From positions 1-9,063 of the forward strand of contig CAJUDQ010000065.1 of assembly GCA_910585215.1 (NCBI GenBank): a stretch of 9,063 nt of DNA, read 5' to 3'. Positions 5,264 through 9,063 of the stretch are shown one piece after another. The notes under the pieces were generated by a model. That model made no database searches. It was not told the origin of the DNA and saw nothing but the letters and a program-made list of their open reading frames with translations. Source of the DNA: an uncultured Lachnospiraceae bacterium (GTDB taxonomy: Bacteria; Bacillota; Clostridia; Lachnospirales; Lachnospiraceae). The translations under genes and the position numbers were made by a program. Within the stretch, counting starts at the first letter, position 1; every line of letters begins with the position of its first letter.

Positions 5264-6769
5264 ATGGCAAAATATATTATGGCATTGGATGCAGGTACAA
5301 CGAGCAACCGATGTATTTTATTTAATGAAAAAGGGGAGGCATGCAGCACTGCACAGAGGGAATTTACCCAATATTTCCCGCAGCCCGGATGGGTAGAGCA
5401 TGATGCGGATGAAATCTGGGCAAGTCAGCTGGGAGTTGCTGTGGAGGCAATGAATATAATAGGAGCTGCCGCAGAAGATATCGCCGCGATTGGTATTACA
5501 AATCAGAGAGAAACTGTGATTGTATGGGACAAGCATACAGGGGCGCCTGTGTACCATGCAATTGTATGGCAGTGCAGGCGGACATCAAAGGAATGTGATG
5601 ATTTGAAAGAAGAAGGTCTTACCGAATGTTTTCGGGAAAAGACAGGTCTTGTATTGGATGCATATTTTTCAGCAACAAAGGTAAAATGGATATTGGATAA
5701 TGTGGAAAATGCAAGACAGAGGGCAGAAAACGGTGAGCTGTTATTTGGTACAGTTGAAACATGGCTTATCTGGAAGCTGACAAAGGGAAGGGTACATATT
5801 ACGGATTATTCAAATGCCTCCCGTACCATGCTGTTTAATATTAATACACTGGAATGGGACGATGAAATTCTTGCCAGACTTGATATACCAAAATGTATGC
5901 TTCCAAAAGTAATGCCCTCAAGCTGTATTTATGGAAAAACAGATGCCGCCTTTTTTGGCGGTCCGATATTGATTGCAGGGGCAGCGGGAGACCAGCAGGC
6001 AGCGTTGTTTGGACAAACCTGCTTTACTGCAGGTGAGGTAAAAAATACATATGGGACTGGATGTTTTCTGCTTATGAATACAGGAGAAAGACCGGTATTT
6101 TCAAAACATGGTCTGGTGACAACGATTGCGTGGGGACTTGACGGGAAGGTGAATTATGCTCTGGAGGGTTCTATTTTTGTAGCAGGCGCTGCAATACAAT
6201 GGCTGCGTGACGAATTAAAAATCATTGATTCGGCAGAAGATTCTGAATACATGGCAAAAAAGGCACAGGATACAAATGGCTGTTATGTTGTTCCGGCATT
6301 TACAGGTCTTGGAGCACCACATTGGGACCAGTATGCAAGAGGAACGATTGTCGGGATTACAAGAGGCGTAAATAAATATCATATTATCCGTGCTACATTA
6401 GAGTCAATCGCATATCAGGTAAATGATGTTCTGATGGCAATGGAGGCAGATTCACAGATGAAAATAGCATCGCTAAAGGTTGACGGCGGCGCAAGCGCAA
6501 ACAATTTTCTTATGCAGACACAGGCAGATATTGTAAATGTTCCCGTAATCCGGCCGAACTGTGTAGAGACGACTGCGATGGGAGCTGCTTATCTGGCAGG
6601 GCTTGCAGTGGGATATTGGGCAGATAAGGAAGAGGTTTTGAAAAACTGGGCAAGTGATTGTACTTTTAAACCTTTGATTGAAAATGCAGACAGGCAGAAA
6701 AAGATAAGAGGCTGGAACAGAGCTGTAAAATATGCGTATGGCTGGGCAAAGGAAGACAATGATATTTGA
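5264..6769 (+). CDS. glpK: Glycerol kinase
   Basis: This 501-aa enzyme of the FGGY kinase family transfers phosphate from ATP to glycerol, giving sn-glycerol 3-phosphate in the cytosol. Length is normal for GlpK. Family motifs run end to end: the phosphate loop LDAGTTSNRCILF (8-20), NQRET with the glycerol-binding Arg83-Glu84, DAYFSATK (132-139, Tyr134), AGDQQAALFGQ with catalytic Asp243, NTYGTGCF (261-268), YALEGSIFVAG (298-308) and the FGGY signature region KVDGGASANNFLMQ (405-418). In the loop where many Firmicutes enzymes have the HPr-phosphorylated His (written HFYG or HFFG, His232 in Enterococcus casseliflavus), this protein reads Ala-Phe-Phe-Gly (229-232), so PTS activation by that route is unlikely. 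No glpF or glycerol-phosphate oxidase/dehydrogenase gene is adjacent. It may be co-transcribed with the two genes that follow. Confidence 0.97.
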   Translation: MAKYIMALDAGTTSNRCILFNEKGEACSTAQREFTQYFPQPGWVEHDADEIWASQLGVAVEAMNIIGAAAEDIAAIGITNQRETVIVWDKHTGAPVYHAIVWQCRRTSKECDDLKEEGLTECFREKTGLVLDAYFSATKVKWILDNVENARQRAENGELLFGTVETWLIWKLTKGRVHITDYSNASRTMLFNINTLEWDDEILARLDIPKCMLPKVMPSSCIYGKTDAAFFGGPILIAGAAGDQQAALFGQTCFTAGEVKNTYGTGCFLLMNTGERPVFSKHGLVTTIAWGLDGKVNYALEGSIFVAGAAIQWLRDELKIIDSAEDSEYMAKKAQDTNGCYVVPAFTGLGAPHWDQYARGTIVGITRGVNKYHIIRATLESIAYQVNDVLMAMEADSQMKIASLKVDGGASANNFLMQTQADIVNVPVIRPNCVETTAMGAAYLAGLAVGYWADKEEVLKNWASDCTFKPLIENADRQKKIRGWNRAVKYAYGWAKEDNDI

Positions 6770-6815
6770 GGACAACTATATTGATAATTGAGAAGTGTGT
6801 CTAGTGGAGAATAAA

Positions 6816-7280
6816 ATGAAGATTGAAATCTATTCAAGAGAAGCCGGTGAAAAATTATTGGAAAATAAGTTTCCAGAAAATACAGCAGTAATAAGTTTTT
6901 ACGACCCTGTAAATCCAAGGACAGGTGAAAAAGACGAGCCTGTTGATTACTCGAAAAAGACAAATCGAGTCTTTTCCGTTGCGATACACGATATTGATAT
7001 TGAAATTCTTTCAGACTATGGCTTGACATATGACACATATTTTCCAGAGGCTGACAGACTGGCAGAATTTATTTATGCCGCTTATTACGAAGGATTGGAT
7101 GTGATATGCCAGTGCGAATATGGACAAAGCAGAAGCGCCGCTTGTGCTGCGGCAATATCAGAATATTTTTACCATAATGGTATTTCCATATTTGCAGATT
7201 ATCGTTATTATCCAAATCAAATGGTTTATCATAAAGTATTTGATGCATTAAACAATTTAAAAAATAAGAAACATATTTGA
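6816..7280 (+). CDS. Protein tyrosine/dual-specificity phosphatase-like protein
   Basis: This 154-aa cytosolic protein has the Cys-X5-Arg phosphate-binding loop CEYGQSR (Cys100 to Arg106) followed by the Ser-Ala-Ala helix typical of the cysteine-dependent phosphatase fold. Asp59 or Asp61 in the Ile-His-Asp-Ile-Asp stretch could be the general acid. The residue before the catalytic Cys is Gln instead of the usual His. The fold family includes dual-specificity, lipid and nucleotide phosphatases, so the substrate cannot be named. An open frame begins at GTG 6795, but ATG 6816 has TGGAG (6805-6809) at good spacing and is preferred. The gene starts 46 bases after glpK with no clear terminator between, and ends 12 bases before the hydrolase gene, indicating an operon with that gene. 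Confidence 0.78.
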   Translation: MKIEIYSREAGEKLLENKFPENTAVISFYDPVNPRTGEKDEPVDYSKKTNRVFSVAIHDIDIEILSDYGLTYDTYFPEADRLAEFIYAAYYEGLDVICQCEYGQSRSAACAAAISEYFYHNGISIFADYRYYPNQMVYHKVFDALNNLKNKKHI

Positions 7281-7292
7281 AAGGAGAGATTT

Positions 7293-7814
7293 ATGATATT
7301 AAATTTACATGGACTTAATGGAAGTGCACATAACACGAATTACAAATTACTTTTAAAATTATATTCCGAAGATATTATTTTTTCTCCTCAGATTGATTAT
7401 GTAAAAACTTCTCCCATAAAAATTTTAGACAGCCTGAAAGCATATAGAAATATCAATTATGTTGTAGGAAATTCGTTTGGGGGATTTTTTGCTTATATTT
7501 TAAGCAATATCTATCAAATTCCATGTCTGCTTGTAAATCCGTGCATACCTCCCGAACGGTATATTCCATTTCTTGTAGAAGACTACGAATTTGTGAATGA
7601 GCTTGCTTTTTTGATGTCTGAATATGCTGATAATGTTCAGTCTGTTTATATGATTCTTGGTATGGAAGATCATGTACTATCACCTGCTTATACAGAGCAG
7701 ATAATAAAGGCTGCAAAGGTATGGAAAGTTCATGGAGGACACAGTCTGTCAGGGAATGAATTATTTTATCAGGTATTTCACGCAGGAATAAAAGAGATTG
7801 AAAGTACTATGTGA
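7293..7814 (+). CDS. YqiA/YcfP-type alpha/beta hydrolase (putative esterase)
   Basis: This 173-aa cytosolic protein is a compact alpha/beta hydrolase of the YqiA/UPF0227 type, for which esterase activity is known in some members. Visible catalytic parts are the oxyanion-side HGLNGS (6-11), the nucleophile elbow GNSFGG (59-64, Ser61), Asp126 in GMEDHVLS and His150 in GGHSLSG, all in the right order. The length fits the family (about 170-190 aa). A strong AAAGGAG ribosome binding site precedes ATG 7293. The 12-base gap from the phosphatase-like gene makes the two a clear pair, but the natural substrate is unknown. The catalytic triad is complete, so an active enzyme is expected. Confidence 0.85.
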   Translation: MILNLHGLNGSAHNTNYKLLLKLYSEDIIFSPQIDYVKTSPIKILDSLKAYRNINYVVGNSFGGFFAYILSNIYQIPCLLVNPCIPPERYIPFLVEDYEFVNELAFLMSEYADNVQSVYMILGMEDHVLSPAYTEQIIKAAKVWKVHGGHSLSGNELFYQVFHAGIKEIESTM

Positions 7815-7821
7815 ATAGGTC

Positions 7822-7850
7822 TTGCGGACCAGAGGCTTTTGTGTTACAAT
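7822..7850 (+). promoter_or_regulatory. Promoter of an interrupted gene
   Basis: TTGCGG (7822-7827), a 17-base spacer, and TACAAT (7845-7850) with an extended -10 TG at 7842-7843. It begins eight bases after the hydrolase stop. It reads towards a ribosome binding site and start codon at 7868-7885 that lead into only five codons, so it probably belonged to a gene that the IS607-type element has split off. Confidence 0.6.
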
Positions 7851-7882
7851 AAGAAAAAATATATGAAAGAGGGGTAACAACA

Positions 7883-7900
7883 GTGAATGAAAAATTATAA
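7883..7900 (+). pseudogene. Five-codon 5' remnant of a gene cut by the IS607-type element
   Basis: AGAGGGG (7868-7874) sits eight bases before GTG 7883, which starts the frame GTG-AAT-GAA-AAA-TTA-TAA. With the promoter just upstream this is a full set of expression signals for a gene that is not there. An alternative start, ATG 7887, gives a 14-codon frame that runs further into the AT-rich left end. The identity of the lost gene cannot be read from five codons. Its remainder should lie beyond the right end of the element, outside the window. Confidence 0.4.
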
Positions 7901-7970
7901 ATATATTTTACAATTTAATTTGATAGAATAATGAAAATAAATAATGTAAATATTGGAAAGGGATTTGGTT

Positions 7971-8345
7971 ATGAGCAAATATTATTCTATCAATGAATTT
8001 TCAAAAATTTTAGGTGTGTCTGCGCAGACATTGCGTAATTAGGATAAAAATGGGAAAATTCATCCCCACCACACTTCCGGTAATGGATACAGATATTATT
8101 CGCATGAACAGCTAAATCAAGTTATGAATAGAAAACCAAATTTAGATAGAATCGTGATTGGTTACTGCAGAGTATCAGGCAATAAGCAAAAAGATGATTT
8201 GGAACGTCAAATAGAAAATATGAAGTTATATCTTACTGCACAGGGAAAACGTGCGAAGAAAGCAAGAAAACTTGTAGAAGAGCTTATAGAAGAAGGTGGT
8301 GAAGAGAATGATAAAAACAATCAGGGTAATGCTGCTTCCAAATAA
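7971..8345 (+). pseudogene. tnpA: IS607-type serine recombinase TnpA, disrupted
   Basis: IS607 TnpA is a serine recombinase with an N-terminal MerR-like helix-turn-helix, which moves the element. Here ATG 7971, with AAAGGGA seven bases upstream, opens a MerR-like domain (MSKYYSINEFSKILGVSAQT), but codon 24, where the family has Trp, is TAG (8040-8042). The same frame then continues through the rest of the HTH into YCRVSGNKQ with the catalytic Ser69 and a DLERQ motif. At Ala-Gln-Gly-Lys (about residue 93) it jumps straight to RAKKARKLVEELIEE, the known C-terminal tail, so roughly 80-90 residues of catalytic core are absent compared with the usual length of about 200. Restart at ATG 8124 would give 73 residues without a complete active site. 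It is non-functional; its last 38 bases overlap the tnpB start. Confidence 0.85.
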
Positions 8346-9063
8346 TAAACAGAAAACCAAATTATTTCAATACGCTGGCACAGCCAGATTTGCTTACAAC
8401 TGGGCATTGGACAGGGAACAGGAAAACTATAAAAACGGGGGCAGATTCCTGTTAGATGCGGATTTGCGGAAAGAATTTACGCAGTTAAAGAAAAATCCTG
8501 AATATGCGTGGCTGAATAATGTATCAAATAACGTTACAAAACAGGCAGTCAAAGACGCATGTGACGCACACAGACGATTTTTTAAAGGGATTGCAAAATT
8601 CCCCCGTTTCAAAAGCAGGAAACACTCACCACCATCTTTTTATCAAGATAATATAAAAATACAGTTCACAGAAACACATGTCAAGGTGGAAGGGTTTGCG
8701 TGTTCCAAAAAGAAGAATAAGCAGAAACGGAATTGGATTCGTCTTGCAGAACATAACCGTATCCCAACAGATTGTAAATACACAAATCCAAGAATAAAAT
8801 ATGATGGTGTTCATTGGTGGATTACTGTTGGAGTAGAATGCAGAGAATCCAGTACCATACCATATAATGAAGGAATCGGCATTGATTTGGGAATTAAGGA
8901 CCTGGCAGTATGTTTTGATAAAAAGAAATACGAAAATATCAACAAAACACAGAAAATAAAGAAATTAGAAAAAAGAAAACGTAGGTTACAGCGCTGCGTA
9001 TCAAGAAAATATGAAAAAAACAGGAAAGGAGGATGTTACTGTAAAACAAAAAACATTATAAAA
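8308..9063 (+). CDS. tnpB: TnpB RNA-guided nuclease (IS200/IS605-IS607 OrfB), partial at window end
   Basis: TnpB is an RNA-guided DNA endonuclease with a RuvC-like active site, related to Cas12; it cuts donor sites and helps the element persist. ATG 8308 opens a frame with no stop through the 252 codons present. The N-terminal part has the typical KTKLFQYAGTARFAYNWALD start and the HRRFFKGIAKFPRFKSRK segment. The first RuvC catalytic Asp is Asp193 in GIGIDLGIKDLAV. A basic stretch KKLEKRKRRLQRCVSRKYEK follows, as in intact relatives. The second and third acidic residues, the zinc-finger Cys pairs and the 3' region encoding the guide RNA lie beyond the window. The reading frame looks undamaged, in contrast to tnpA. 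Its start overlaps tnpA, and the tnpA TAG may reduce coupled translation. The long minus-strand open frames here are shadows. Confidence 0.9.
   Translation, partial: MIKTIRVMLLPNNKQKTKLFQYAGTARFAYNWALDREQENYKNGGRFLLDADLRKEFTQLKKNPEYAWLNNVSNNVTKQAVKDACDAHRRFFKGIAKFPRFKSRKHSPPSFYQDNIKIQFTETHVKVEGFACSKKKNKQKRNWIRLAEHNRIPTDCKYTNPRIKYDGVHWWITVGVECRESSTIPYNEGIGIDLGIKDLAVCFDKKKYENINKTQKIKKLEKRKRRLQRCVSRKYEKNRKGGCYCKTKNIIK

Larger units (their letters stand above)
7871..9063 (+). mobile_element. IS607-type element (tnpA remnant + tnpB), right end outside the window
   Basis: Gene order and overlap (MerR-HTH serine recombinase followed by tnpB overlapping by 38 bases) are those of the IS607 family. 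These elements have no terminal inverted repeats and insert at a GG dinucleotide without target duplication, so the left edge is uncertain; it lies between the GGGG at 7871-7874 and the AT-rich DNA from about 7900. A 6-bp inverted pair, TTTACA (7907-7912) and TGTAAA (7945-7950), may be a recombinase binding motif but is short. A weak extended -10 (7922-7929) precedes tnpA. The element continues past the window end. Confidence 0.75.

Noticed and set aside
5088..5270. Minus-strand open frame of 60 codons across the glpK promoter
   Set aside because: It is AT-rich intergenic DNA giving a Leu/Ile/Lys-rich product, starts inside glpK and has no good ribosome binding site.
6589..7038. Minus-strand open frame of 149 codons
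   Set aside because: It is antisense to the ends of glpK and the phosphatase-like gene, both of which are supported by motifs.
7818..7830. GGTC-TTGCG-GACC hairpin as a terminator after the hydrolase gene
   Set aside because: The stem is only 4 bp and no T tract follows directly; the bases are better explained as the -35 region of a promoter.
7887..7931. 14-codon ORF as a small protein
   Set aside because: Its ATG is 12 bases from the ribosome binding site, farther than the GTG four bases earlier, and the peptide comes from AT-rich left-end DNA.
8040..8042. TAG read as an amino acid (alternative code) in tnpA
   Set aside because: It is a single case, in a gene that is also deleted, and no other gene here has an internal TAG, so a plain nonsense mutation is simpler.
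1..9063. CRISPR array, tRNA or rRNA
   Set aside because: No regularly spaced repeats and no cloverleaf or rRNA-like sequence was noticed on reading either strand.

Overview
The window looks like a piece of a low-GC Clostridia chromosome, probably Lachnospiraceae or a close relative. This is inferred from AT-rich intergenic DNA, strong AAGGAG/GGAGG ribosome binding sites, sigma-A type promoters, and families that are common in gut Clostridia (Imm51/Imm68-like immunity proteins, DUF3795, an AAA-like ATPase with a PD-(D/E)XK domain, IS607-type tnpA/tnpB). No rRNA, tRNA or CRISPR array was recognised.

Left part (1-2065, minus strand): an orphan immunity-type cluster. In transcription order it holds a DUF3795-Imm51 fusion that starts at TTG, a 21-codon ORF with its own ribosome binding site that may be a gene remnant, an Imm68-like protein, and an unrecognised 246-aa protein overlapping it by 8 bases. 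A strong rho-independent terminator closes the cluster, and its hairpin contains the last stop codon. No toxin gene is visible.

Middle left (2137-3786, minus strand): a 525-aa ATPase with Walker A and B motifs and a C-terminal PD-(D/E)XK nuclease-like domain, read from its own near-consensus promoter. The position of that promoter settles the start codon.

Middle (3880-7814): a glycerate 2-kinase (minus) and a glycerol kinase glpK (plus) diverge from a 247-bp control region. Both kinases produce three-carbon phosphoesters that enter lower glycolysis. glpK is followed on the same strand by a small Cys-X5-Arg phosphatase-like protein and a YqiA-type alpha/beta hydrolase. No clear terminator separates these three genes, so they may be co-transcribed. 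The GlpK lacks the histidine that HPr phosphorylates in many Firmicutes enzymes.

Right part (7815-9063, plus strand): a complete-looking promoter, ribosome binding site and start codon lead into only five codons and are followed by an IS607-type element. This suggests that the element inserted at the start of a gene. Its serine recombinase tnpA is dead twice over (a TAG in the DNA-binding domain and loss of most of the catalytic domain), while tnpB, encoding the RNA-guided RuvC-like nuclease, is open to the window edge. The right end of the element, with any guide RNA, lies outside the window.
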